Below are positions 17,347-25,156 of a stretch of DNA of 39,453 nt, piece by piece. The position numbers were made by a program, and so were the translations under genes. The first letter of the stretch is position 1. Each line of letters begins with the position of its first letter. Source of the DNA: SFFI01 sp964398655 (GTDB lineage: Bacteria; Bacillota; Clostridia; Saccharofermentanales; DTU023). The notes under the pieces were generated by a model that was given only the letters and a program-made list of their open reading frames with translations, searched no databases and was not told the origin of the DNA. The stretch is taken from NCBI GenBank assembly GCA_964398655.1, contig CAYNNG010000016.1:1-39453 (forward strand), written 5' to 3'.

Positions 17347-19483
17347 GTGCTACTCCTTGTAAAAGCTGCAGCAAATAGGCTTGACTCTCTTCTTGGAAAG
17401 GTTCATGTATGGGGAGATTCTGCTCCAGGCGCAAACTATCTAGGGCTAGGTTTGCCTCTGTGTCCAGCTCAGAAGCTACAGGATCTCCATCATAGTTATA
17501 GATAAACGAGTCGGCGCGGACGCTGAGTCCGGGAAGGGAAATTTCTCTGAGTTGGAAAAGTCTGAGGTTAACGTCTAGTCCAGACCACATCTTAGTCAAC
17601 TGCTGGTCAAAACTCTCTCCAGTTTCTACCTGGCTAGGCAAGGGCTCAGCTATTGTCCAGAACTCCGCATACTTAGCGGTTTGAGCCAGATCTGCGTTTA
17701 TGAGCTGAACCAACTTCTCCGCCTCTTCCTCCCTTAAGAGCAGGTAAGCCTGTCCACTTTTGCGGCTAGGCAGTTGAGCTTTCGCTGGAGAAGCTCCAGG
17801 GCCAGACCAAGGATTACCATAATAAACAGGCATAGAGGCGTCCTCCTGCCAACTGTCCTCCTGGAAATAGGGAGAGCTGTCTAACCGGTCAACGAGTTCT
17901 CTAAAGGAGGTTTGGCCGGAGCCGTCATCGTAAAGTGTGAGTTCCAGGTAAACTTTATCTCCTGCTTGATAATCTCGATTTTCTAACACCGTCAATGGCT
18001 GATAGACGTCTGAACTTCTGAGTGCCTGGTATATCTCTTGGCTATCTCGGTAAAAATATTGGACCTTGTCTTTGCGGCCGCTTTGGCGGGTAAATTCTAA
18101 CCTCAAGTTTGAATTAAAGCTCTGATAATCTCCTTGCGGATCCCTCATTCTCGAATCATTGATAAAGCCCTGGCGCTCAGAAAGGTGAGGACCCTCTTGA
18201 TAAGCCTTGAGCAGTGCAAATAAAGACTCCGGCGCGGTTTTTCGGTCTATATGGAGGCTGACCGGGCCTTTCTGTAGGATACTCCAGGTAGAGGGAATCT
18301 GACCGAGTTCCAGATCAGCGCTATCTACATCTTCAGCTTGCCAATAGCGAGGTGCTTCGGCCGGGTAAGTCTCTACGGCCAAATCGAAAGCCACCATTAA
18401 GATCAGGGCAGCAAGAACCTTCACCGCAAAACTGCGGCCAGCGCCCTTCAGTGGACCCTGAACCATAACTTGATAAAGCAGATGAGCCAGGCAGGAGAAG
18501 AGTACAAAGCCCGCTAGGAAATAATAAATGATCTGACGTCCCGTCAAAGCCTCTATGAACATACCACCCAGGACACCTCCTAAGAAGGTATACAGCAGGG
18601 AGAGCGGCCAGGAATGCGGCATGCTGGATAGACGGCTGCCCGCCCGCTCCGCCGGCCTTCTGCGGAAAGCCAGGAGACATAGACAGCCCCACACCATCCA
18701 GGCGGCCAGGCTATAAAGACCATCCGTCAGGCCCCGCCGGGGTATATACAATTGCATACCCGGGGACCACAGGCTGACTATACGGTAAAAGTTATTGCCG
18801 GGCTCAGGCAGGTAACCGGCTACAGAATCTGTAATGAAAATTCCCAGTAGAGCCAGCAGGAGGGGCAAGAACAGGTTTAAGCCCAGAGCAGTCAATATCC
18901 CATCCGCAAAATGGCCCACCAAGGTAAAGCAGCATACTAGGCTGCTAAAGAAGGCTAGGCTCGCGAGGTAAAAATTTAGTCTCAGGCTGAGCCAGTCTTG
19001 AAAATAAGGGGCCAAATTTGCGGGAGGTAGGAAAAAGGCCAAGAGCATGACCAGGAGTTCCACGAGGAAGGCCAAAGTGATCAAGACCACTCCCGCCATG
19101 TAGCGATTAACGAAGAGCCGCGACCGGGACAGGGGTAAACTCAGGTAGAAGTTACTTTCCTCCTTGTCAAAGAGGAAGGTAAACAGCCGATAGGCTAAAA
19201 AAGTGAGGCCCAAGACCATGAGGCTGGCCAGGACTATGGATTGCACACCTTCTGTGAAATCCTTAAAGGCCCTAGCCATTTGGGAGCCCCAGAGCTGGTT
19301 GTTCGAGAGGTCCGCAGCCGTCGCTCCTGTCAGGTAAAGGATAAAGGGTTCAGCCAAAAGAAAGAGGAGGCTGAGCACAAAGAGCCAGACCCCATTATCC
19401 TTGAGGTCCCGTTTGAAAAATAAATACCGGGCTGCAGGATTCGGGCCACTGGCGTGATTAAGAGATGAGGCTTTGGACGGCAT
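17339..19483 (-). CDS. Large ABC-2-type permease, first subunit
   Basis: A 714-residue membrane protein with about nine hydrophobic segments (roughly 31-52, 81-104, 130-152, 170-190, 195-217, 255-273, 292-312, 318-341, 352-370). A permease hallmark LPLSRSRLFVNRYMAG lies at 116-131, after a charged DKEESN loop. An odd helix count would put the remaining 344 residues outside the cell. That tail carries segments such as QGDYQSFNSNLRLEFTRQ and a VQYFYRDSQEIYQALRSSDV stretch, suggestive of a folded ligand-contacting or lipid-contacting domain. The gene overlaps the ATPase gene by 26 nt and the second permease by 8 nt, so expression is tightly coupled. Confidence 0.82.
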   Translation of the reverse strand: MPSKASSLNHASGPNPAARYLFFKRDLKDNGVWLFVLSLLFLLAEPFILYLTGATAADLSNNQLWGSQMARAFKDFTEGVQSIVLASLMVLGLTFLAYRLFTFLFDKEESNFYLSLPLSRSRLFVNRYMAGVVLITLAFLVELLVMLLAFFLPPANLAPYFQDWLSLRLNFYLASLAFFSSLVCCFTLVGHFADGILTALGLNLFLPLLLALLGIFITDSVAGYLPEPGNNFYRIVSLWSPGMQLYIPRRGLTDGLYSLAAWMVWGCLCLLAFRRRPAERAGSRLSSMPHSWPLSLLYTFLGGVLGGMFIEALTGRQIIYYFLAGFVLFSCLAHLLYQVMVQGPLKGAGRSFAVKVLAALILMVAFDLAVETYPAEAPRYWQAEDVDSADLELGQIPSTWSILQKGPVSLHIDRKTAPESLFALLKAYQEGPHLSERQGFINDSRMRDPQGDYQSFNSNLRLEFTRQSGRKDKVQYFYRDSQEIYQALRSSDVYQPLTVLENRDYQAGDKVYLELTLYDDGSGQTSFRELVDRLDSSPYFQEDSWQEDASMPVYYGNPWSGPGASPAKAQLPSRKSGQAYLLLREEEAEKLVQLINADLAQTAKYAEFWTIAEPLPSQVETGESFDQQLTKMWSGLDVNLRLFQLREISLPGLSVRADSFIYNYDGDPVASELDTEANLALDSLRLEQNLPIHEPFQEESQAYLLQLLQGVAHD

Positions 19484-20363
19484 AGCCCTTGACCTCCAAT
19501 TCGTAGATAAAGAGCTCTTCCAAGGTTAGAGGTAGGAGATCTAAGATCAGGGGCTCCAAGTCGGAGAGCTTACTTTCGATAAATTCCTGGTCATTTCTTA
19601 CCACCAATTGCAGGATTGATCCCCGCTTTTCATAGTGCAGGATGTCCAGGCCCAGGTCTTCTAGCTTGGCTTGGCTAGGTATCTCATTAAAAGCCAGCTG
19701 CAGTTTATAGACTCCCAGATTCATGGACTCTAGCTCATGTTCGTAGATGAGCTCACCTTCGTGCAAGAGGCCGATCTGGTCGCAAAAACCTTCTAGCTCA
19801 CGCAAGTTATGAGAGGCAATGATAACTGTCAAGCCGTTGGCCACGACTTCCCTCGCAAGAATCCGCTTGAGGTTTTCCCTCATTACAGGGTCAAGACCGT
19901 CAAAGGCTTCGTCCATCAGCAGGAGACGCGGCTTAGCAGCTAAGGCCAGAAGTAATGAAGCCTGCCGCTGCATACCCTTGGACATCTTTTCTAAGGGGCG
20001 CTGGTGGTCCAAAGTGAAAATTTGCGTCAGTTCTTCGTAGAAGCTGCTCGACCAACCCCTGTAGGTTTGGCTATAGAACTTGCACATCCCCTCCAGGTTT
20101 TCCCCCGGCAAAAAGCAAGGTTGATCGGGCACCAAGATGATCTCTTGACGCAAATCTGAATTGCCATAAATTTCCTGACCATGATAGCAAAGCTTGCCAG
20201 AGGTAGGTTTATAGATACCAGCCATCAAACGCAAGAAAGTAGATTTACCTGCGCCATTAGAGCCAATCAAGCCATAAATAGATTCTGCGGCTATGCTGCA
20301 AGTTAAATTCTCTAGGGCAATAATTTTCCCAAAATATTTACTTAAATTCTGGCTGCTAATCAT
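19458..20363 (-). CDS. ABC transporter ATP-binding protein
   Basis: A 301-residue ATPase that powers the two large permeases. Walker A is GSNGAGKST (about 34-42), the signature loop reads MSKGMQRQ instead of LSGGQ (a form common in YtrB/antibiotic-type ABC ATPases), and Walker B is LLLMDEAFDGLDP, followed by the switch histidine in IIASHNLRELEG. The C-terminal 80 residues form an accessory domain. Its ATG shares ATGA with the stop of the GntR regulator gene. Confidence 0.93.
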   Translation of the reverse strand: MISSQNLSKYFGKIIALENLTCSIAAESIYGLIGSNGAGKSTFLRLMAGIYKPTSGKLCYHGQEIYGNSDLRQEIILVPDQPCFLPGENLEGMCKFYSQTYRGWSSSFYEELTQIFTLDHQRPLEKMSKGMQRQASLLLALAAKPRLLLMDEAFDGLDPVMRENLKRILAREVVANGLTVIIASHNLRELEGFCDQIGLLHEGELIYEHELESMNLGVYKLQLAFNEIPSQAKLEDLGLDILHYEKRGSILQLVVRNDQEFIESKLSDLEPLILDLLPLTLEELFIYELEVKGYAVQSLIS

Positions 20364-20971
20364 TTTAACGCTTCACTTTCTTCGTCCTGAGACTTACTCC
20401 CAGGTATTTTGCTGGCTCCTCTTGTTTGAGACTTGCTCACCTGGGCTTTCCTCTCTCTTTGCTCTTGGGCTTTGTTCGCTGGAACTTGGTCCTCTTCTAG
20501 TCCCTGAGGCATGCTTACAAGCGTTTGGTCCACACCTTTCCCTTGAGGCAGGCCAGCCGAACTATTGCCCGCCTCTGGTGCCTGCGACATGTGCTCCAAG
20601 AGCTTCTGAGCTAGAGCTTTGGCAAAAAGATTTTCAATTAAGGTCTGCGAGAAGCCCGAGCGCAGAGCCATTTCAATAATCTCGCCCAAACGCTCAATCA
20701 GGCCCTCCTTTATCGCATCCACATGGGCATCCGTGGCAGCTAAAAAGCTACCCCGGCCAGGCAAGGTATAAATCAGCCCATCTCTCTCCAGTTCCCGGTA
20801 AGCTTTTTGCACCGTGTTAGGATTGATGCCTAAGTCAGAAGCCAATTGGCGGACTGAGGGCATTTGCTCGTTTTCCTCTAAAAGGCCCAGGGCAGCCAGA
20901 TTCAAGACCTGGCGCTTGAGCTGCTCATAGAGGGGAACACGGCTTTGTTGATCAATTTGGAAGATAGCCAT
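20360..20971 (-). CDS. GntR-family (YtrA subfamily) transcriptional regulator
   Basis: A 203-residue regulator. I place the start at ATG 20971 (MAIFQIDQQSRVPLYEQL), which has AAGGGG at correct spacing and matches the family N-terminus; the open frame runs further upstream but has no support and would cover the promoter. The winged helix-turn-helix spans about residues 10-75 (MPSVRQLASDLGINPNTVQKAYRELERDGLI... GRGSF). The helical dimerisation part follows to about 125. Unusually, the last 75 residues are low-complexity, rich in Gln, Lys, Glu and Ser; YtrA-type proteins normally end near 130. It heads the ABC operon and likely represses it through the palindrome at its promoter. Confidence 0.9.
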   Translation of the reverse strand: MAIFQIDQQSRVPLYEQLKRQVLNLAALGLLEENEQMPSVRQLASDLGINPNTVQKAYRELERDGLIYTLPGRGSFLAATDAHVDAIKEGLIERLGEIIEMALRSGFSQTLIENLFAKALAQKLLEHMSQAPEAGNSSAGLPQGKGVDQTLVSMPQGLEEDQVPANKAQEQRERKAQVSKSQTRGASKIPGSKSQDEESEALK

Positions 20972-20987
20972 ATTTTCCCCTTCTGAC

Positions 20988-21034
20988 ATAACTGTTATAG
21001 CTAGCATAATACACTTAGTCCAGGCGGAGGTCAA
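20988..21034 (-). promoter_or_regulatory. Sigma-A promoter with operator-like palindrome for the GntR-ABC operon
   Basis: On the minus strand TTGACC (21029-21034) and TATTAT (21006-21011) are separated by 17 bp, a near-consensus promoter. Immediately downstream, at the expected transcription start, is a perfect 11-bp palindrome ATAAC-A-GTTAT (20988-20998; ATAAC-T-GTTAT on plus). This is a natural site for autorepression by the GntR protein; that binding is inference. Confidence 0.75.
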
Positions 21035-21058
21035 GTCCTAGCCTTTTTAAAGATTATG

Positions 21059-21345
21059 GTTGGCACTTCTGTTGAAACGGCGTTTTGCACACTGATTTCG
21101 AGGCCGCAGGGGAGCTCAAGGCGGAAATAATAGTTGGCACTTCCGCTAAAACGGCGTTGTGCCAACCATTTTCCGGCCCCAAGGGATTTCGGGGCTAAGA
21201 TTATGGTTGGCACTTCGGCTCAAACGGAATTTTGCACACTCTTTTTTAGTCCGCGAGGCCTGTGGGAGCCATATTGTTGTTGGCACTTCCGCTAAATAGG
21301 GATTCTGCCAGGTTGGCACTTCGGCTCAAACGGAATTTTGCCTAC
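21059..21345. repeat. Degenerate tandem repeats, 73-bp period with conserved 33-bp module
   Basis: Five copies of a module beginning GTTGGCACTTC start at 21059, 21133, 21206, 21279 and 21312 (steps 74, 73, 73, 33). The module is about 33 bp, roughly GTTGGCACTTC + AAACGG + TTTTGC + AC. The first three are followed by 39-40 bp of more variable sequence; the fourth lacks it. The copy at 21133 is a hairpin (GTTGGCAC/GTGCCAAC with inner CCG/CGG). The block fills the gap between the end of nupQ and the GntR promoter. No ORF is credible in it. Function unknown. Confidence 0.85.
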
Positions 21346-22292
21346 TAATTACTGGCCTTATAAGGTATGCCTACAGCCTTGGGGGCGGCAGACTTGCGAC
21401 TGAAGAAGAGCAGGGCAAGAACCGTTAAGGCATAGGGCAAGGCTTGGAAGACTTCTTGGGGGATGTTGGCAAATAGGGGTACGTCCCGTGAGTAAATGCC
21501 GAAGATCTGGGAGAAGCCAAAGAAAAAGCTTGCCCCTAGGACACCCCAAGGGTTCCAGCGGCCGAAGATGAGGGCGGCGATGGAGATAAAGCCCATGCCG
21601 TGGATGGAGCTGGCGGTGAACTGGGTAGATTGGGTTAAGACCATGATGCCGCCCGCCATACCGCCGAGGAAGCCAGAGGTCAGGACGCCGCCATAACGGA
21701 GTCTGCGTACGGAAATGCCCAAGCTGTCTACGGCAGCGGGGTGTTCGCCAGCGGCACGGAGCCGCAAGCCCAGGGGGGTCTTCCATAAGATAATGTAGGT
21801 TAAGATGACTACTGCTAAAGCCAGATAGAAGGTGGGATAAATATTAGAGAAGAAAAGTCTTCCGATAATCGGGATATCACTCAAACCGGGGATAGTGGTT
21901 TTGACAAAGCCTCTTTGGAAGGCTTGAGACCGTTGCTGGCCAAAAATGATTTGGCAGAGGTAAACGCCTAGAGCCGGGGACAGCATGTTTAAGGCTGTAC
22001 CAGAAATGGTTTGGTCGCCCTCTAGGTCGATGGAAATAAAGGCATGGATGGCCGAATAGACAATACCTGCTAAGCCGGCTAGTAGGATGGACAGCCAGGG
22101 GGCGAAGTCGCCCATACTGGTCTCGGTATAGTAGAGGATCGTGGCTGCCACAAAGGCACCCATAACCATAACACCTTCTATGGCAATATTGGTAACACCT
22201 GAGCGCTCGGAATATAGCACACCCGTGGCCGCCAAAATAATCGGGGTCGAGTAAATCAGGGCTAAGACAAACATTGAGCTAAAGAGTTCCAT
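21345..22292 (-). CDS. nupQ: Nucleoside ABC importer permease NupQ-like
   Basis: A 315-residue inner-membrane permease of the branched-chain/ribose-like ABC class used by BmpA-type nucleoside importers. Eight or so helices are visible, with the conserved LYSERSGVTNIAIEGVMVMG segment at 25-44 and the coupling region GEHPAAVDSLGISVRRLRYGG near 180. It forms a heterodimer with the NupP-like protein encoded immediately upstream (TAATG overlap of one base). GGAGG precedes the ATG. It is the last gene of the long minus-strand run; the repeats start at its stop codon. Confidence 0.92.
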   Translation of the reverse strand: MELFSSMFVLALIYSTPIILAATGVLYSERSGVTNIAIEGVMVMGAFVAATILYYTETSMGDFAPWLSILLAGLAGIVYSAIHAFISIDLEGDQTISGTALNMLSPALGVYLCQIIFGQQRSQAFQRGFVKTTIPGLSDIPIIGRLFFSNIYPTFYLALAVVILTYIILWKTPLGLRLRAAGEHPAAVDSLGISVRRLRYGGVLTSGFLGGMAGGIMVLTQSTQFTASSIHGMGFISIAALIFGRWNPWGVLGASFFFGFSQIFGIYSRDVPLFANIPQEVFQALPYALTVLALLFFSRKSAAPKAVGIPYKASN

Positions 22293-23566
22293 TATTTACC
22301 TCCCTCCTTTGTCTTGGCGGGGTCGGGGCTTTGGTCTGTCGCCGGAGCCTCCGCCGCTGGAGAATCTGCCGTCCGGTCATCCGACGCCGGGACTTCCTCC
22401 GCCTGAGCCTCTGGCACTTGAGCCTCAGCCGCCTGAGCTTCCAGGCGGCGCTTTTTAGCCATGCGGGACAGGATGAAGTCAATCGCCTTCTGCATGGCTA
22501 CAAAGAGCACGATCAGGGCGGAGACAATTTGGGCAATCTCCAGGGGTACACGCTGCGCCTGCATGAGGGCTTGGCCAGATCTCAGGCCGCCCATGAGGAG
22601 ACCAGCTAAAAGAATACCCACGCCTCTGGTACCGCCCAGAAGTCCTACGGCGATACCGTCAAAGCCATAGTTTTCAAAACCGGGCAGGATGCGGCCATAT
22701 TTGAAGGTTCCCAGAGCCAGGCAGGCACCGGCCAAACCGGCGAAGAGGCCTGAAATCATCATGGAGGCTACGATCCGGCTCTTAACCTTCATACCGGCAT
22801 AGCGGGCGGCGTCTCGGTTGAAGCCTACCGCGCGGATTTCATAACCAAAGCTGGTCCGGTTGAGCAGGATATTGTAGAGGGGAATGCAGATCAATACTAT
22901 GAGGATGCCCCAGTGGAGGCGGGAATTGCCAGTAATTTCTCGCAGCCAGGGGGAGGTCAGCATGGCCTGTTCTGGCAGGTCAACGGTCCTTTGAGTATTG
23001 GAACCCGGCAGGGCCTTGAGCACGGCATTAGACATATAGATGGCCATGTAGTTAAACATGATAGTAGATACTACTTCCGATACCCCAAGATGGGCCTTGA
23101 GTAAGCCCGGGATCAGAGCCCAGAGCGCACCAAAGAGGCCGGCTGTGAGTACAGCCAGGACGGCTAAGGCCTTGGACTGCCAGGGTACCAAGATCGCCAC
23201 CAGGTTAGCGCCTAGGATACCGGCGATGACCTGGCCTTCAGCCCCGATGTTGAAGAGGCCGCAGCGGTAGGCAAAGCCTAGAGCCAGACCGGTCATAATC
23301 AGAGGCAAAGAGATTTGAATAAATTCCCCCACATAGCGGGGTTTAAAGAAGGCGTCGGTGCCTGCCTTGCTAAAGTCCAAACCGGTAAAGGTGCGGAGCA
23401 GGGCAGAAAAAAAGTTACCGGGTTTAATGCCGGTAGCCAGCATGACAATAATGGCCACCAAGAAGGCCAGAACTATAGCAATCAGAGCCGTAAGAATTAA
23501 ACGGCCATTGTCAGACTTGGCCAAACTCTTGTGCTTCTTCGTTTTCTTGAGTTCTACTTCTGCCAT
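22292..23566 (-). CDS. nupP: Nucleoside ABC importer permease NupP-like, with Ala/Glu/Pro-rich tail
   Basis: A 424-residue permease and partner of NupQ. The membrane core covers about residues 20-370 with family motifs FRCGLFNIGAEGQ-like (AYRCGLFNIGAEGQVIAGI) and a coupling-loop segment GFNRDAARYAGMKVKSRI. The last 55 residues (from about 370) are a low-complexity tail rich in Ala, Glu, Pro and Asp, not part of the usual fold, probably cytoplasmic. AGGAGG lies before the ATG; the ATPase gene ends 9 nt upstream. Confidence 0.92.
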   Translation of the reverse strand: MAEVELKKTKKHKSLAKSDNGRLILTALIAIVLAFLVAIIVMLATGIKPGNFFSALLRTFTGLDFSKAGTDAFFKPRYVGEFIQISLPLIMTGLALGFAYRCGLFNIGAEGQVIAGILGANLVAILVPWQSKALAVLAVLTAGLFGALWALIPGLLKAHLGVSEVVSTIMFNYMAIYMSNAVLKALPGSNTQRTVDLPEQAMLTSPWLREITGNSRLHWGILIVLICIPLYNILLNRTSFGYEIRAVGFNRDAARYAGMKVKSRIVASMMISGLFAGLAGACLALGTFKYGRILPGFENYGFDGIAVGLLGGTRGVGILLAGLLMGGLRSGQALMQAQRVPLEIAQIVSALIVLFVAMQKAIDFILSRMAKKRRLEAQAAEAQVPEAQAEEVPASDDRTADSPAAEAPATDQSPDPAKTKEGGK

Positions 23567-23575
23567 AGTTCCCTC

Positions 23576-25090
23576 CTACTTTTTCCAAGAACCGACCATC
23601 ATGAGGCCCAGTTCACGTTCGTTGGTGGCACTGCCCTGTACTTCGCCAGAGATCTGACCACCGTACATGACCACAATGCGGTCAGATAGGCTAATGATTT
23701 CATCTAGTTCAAAGCTTAGCAGCAGGATGCCTACACCCTGGTCTCGCAGCTTAACCAGTTGATTATGGATATATTCAATCGCTCCCACGTCCAGGCCACG
23801 CGTAGGCTGGGCACAGAGCAGGAGCTTGGGTTGGGAGGAAACCTCCCGCGCGATGATGGCCTTCTGCTGGTTGCCGCCGGAGAGCTGCCCCGCCAAGGAC
23901 CTTATTCCTTCGCCTGACCGTACGTCAAACTTGGCAGATAGGTCCTCTGCATGCTCAGAGATCGCCGCCTTTTGCAGGAAACCCCGGATACTGTATGGTT
24001 CCTGATAATAATTGGTCAAAATATAGTTTTCAGCTAGGGAGTACTGCAGGACCAGACCATATTTTTGCCGGTCAGCGGGGATATGGGCCAGGCCTTTTTC
24101 TGTGCGCTCGCGAATCGGCACACTAGTAATATCTTGACCTAAGAGCTGGATATGGCCAGATTCAACAGGGCTAAGTCCGGCGATGGCTTCAATCAGCTCG
24201 CTCTGTCCATTGCCGTCTACCCCTGCCAGGCCCAGGATTTCTCCGGCCTTGACCTCTAAGTTCACACCCTTAAGGGCCAGGTGGCCGCGGGCGTCCTGCA
24301 CTTTGAGGTCCTGCACAGCTAAGACCGTATCCCCCAGTTTGGCGGGAGCTTTAGCAATCTCAAAAGAAACTGGCCGGCCTACCATCAAGGCAGCCAAGTC
24401 AGCTTCATTAGTTTCAGAGGTTTGAACCGTGGTGATGTATTTCCCTCTGCGGAGAACTGTAACGCGGTCTGCCACGGCCATGATTTCTTTAAGCTTGTGG
24501 GTAATAAGGATGACGGATTTTCCCTCGGCGCAGAAGTTGCGCAGGATTGCCATAAGTTCATCGATTTCCTGGGGAGTTAAAACCGCCGTAGGTTCGTCTA
24601 GGATGATGATATCGGCATCCCGGTAAAGCACCTTGAGTATTTCTACCCGCTGCTGCATGCCCACGGAGACGTCCTCGATTTTGGCATCAGGATCCACATT
24701 GAGACCGTACTGCTCAGACAAGGCAATCACGCGTTTGCGAGCCGCGTCCTGGTCCAAAAAGATACCCTTGGTAGTCTCACGGCCTAGCATAATGTTTTGG
24801 GTGACGGTGAAGTTTTCTACCAGTTTGAAGTGCTGGTGTACCATGCCTATGCCCAAGTCGTGTGCCTTGTTGGGGCTGGTGATCTCTACCTCCTGGCCCT
24901 TGACGAAAATTTTGCCTTCGTCGGGCCGGTAAATGCCAAAGAGAATAGACATCAGGGTGGATTTCCCTGCGCCGTTTTCCCCCAAGAGGGCATGAATTTC
25001 GCCCTTAGCCAGGTCAAAATTCACCTTGTCATTAGCTACGATGCCAGGGAAAAATTTACTAATGCCCCGCATCTCTACTACGTTTTCCAC
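23576..25090 (-). CDS. nupO: Nucleoside ABC importer ATP-binding protein NupO-like
   Basis: A 504-residue protein with two fused ABC ATPase domains. The first has Walker A GENGAGKST and Walker B IIILDEPTAVLTP with signature VSVGMQQRVEI. The second has a Walker A region GVDGNGQSEL (degenerate, as usual for this family), LSGGNQQKAIIARE and a LLCAQPTRGLDVGA Walker B region. I choose the GTG at 25090 as start because AGGAGG lies 8 nt upstream; the GTG at 25099 overlaps that site. It energises NupP/NupQ for purine or pyrimidine nucleoside uptake. The periplasmic-type binding lipoprotein expected upstream is absent here. Confidence 0.92.
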   Translation of the reverse strand: MENVVEMRGISKFFPGIVANDKVNFDLAKGEIHALLGENGAGKSTLMSILFGIYRPDEGKIFVKGQEVEITSPNKAHDLGIGMVHQHFKLVENFTVTQNIMLGRETTKGIFLDQDAARKRVIALSEQYGLNVDPDAKIEDVSVGMQQRVEILKVLYRDADIIILDEPTAVLTPQEIDELMAILRNFCAEGKSVILITHKLKEIMAVADRVTVLRRGKYITTVQTSETNEADLAALMVGRPVSFEIAKAPAKLGDTVLAVQDLKVQDARGHLALKGVNLEVKAGEILGLAGVDGNGQSELIEAIAGLSPVESGHIQLLGQDITSVPIRERTEKGLAHIPADRQKYGLVLQYSLAENYILTNYYQEPYSIRGFLQKAAISEHAEDLSAKFDVRSGEGIRSLAGQLSGGNQQKAIIAREVSSQPKLLLCAQPTRGLDVGAIEYIHNQLVKLRDQGVGILLLSFELDEIISLSDRIVVMYGGQISGEVQGSATNERELGLMMVGSWKK

Positions 25091-25156
25091 TAGATACACC
25101 TCCTCTGCTAGGCCCTAGGCTCTTGGCCTCGGGTCCTGGTTCATCTGGCTTGAGCC

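Noticed and set aside
20972..21034. Upstream start of the GntR protein
   Set aside because: It would place coding sequence over the promoter and palindrome, and the family N-terminus begins at 20971.
21059..21345. CRISPR array
   Set aside because: Repeat-spacer spacing (33 + ~40 bp) is suggestive, but the repeats differ from each other, the last two have no spacer, the spacers look diverged from one another rather than unrelated, and no cas gene is near.
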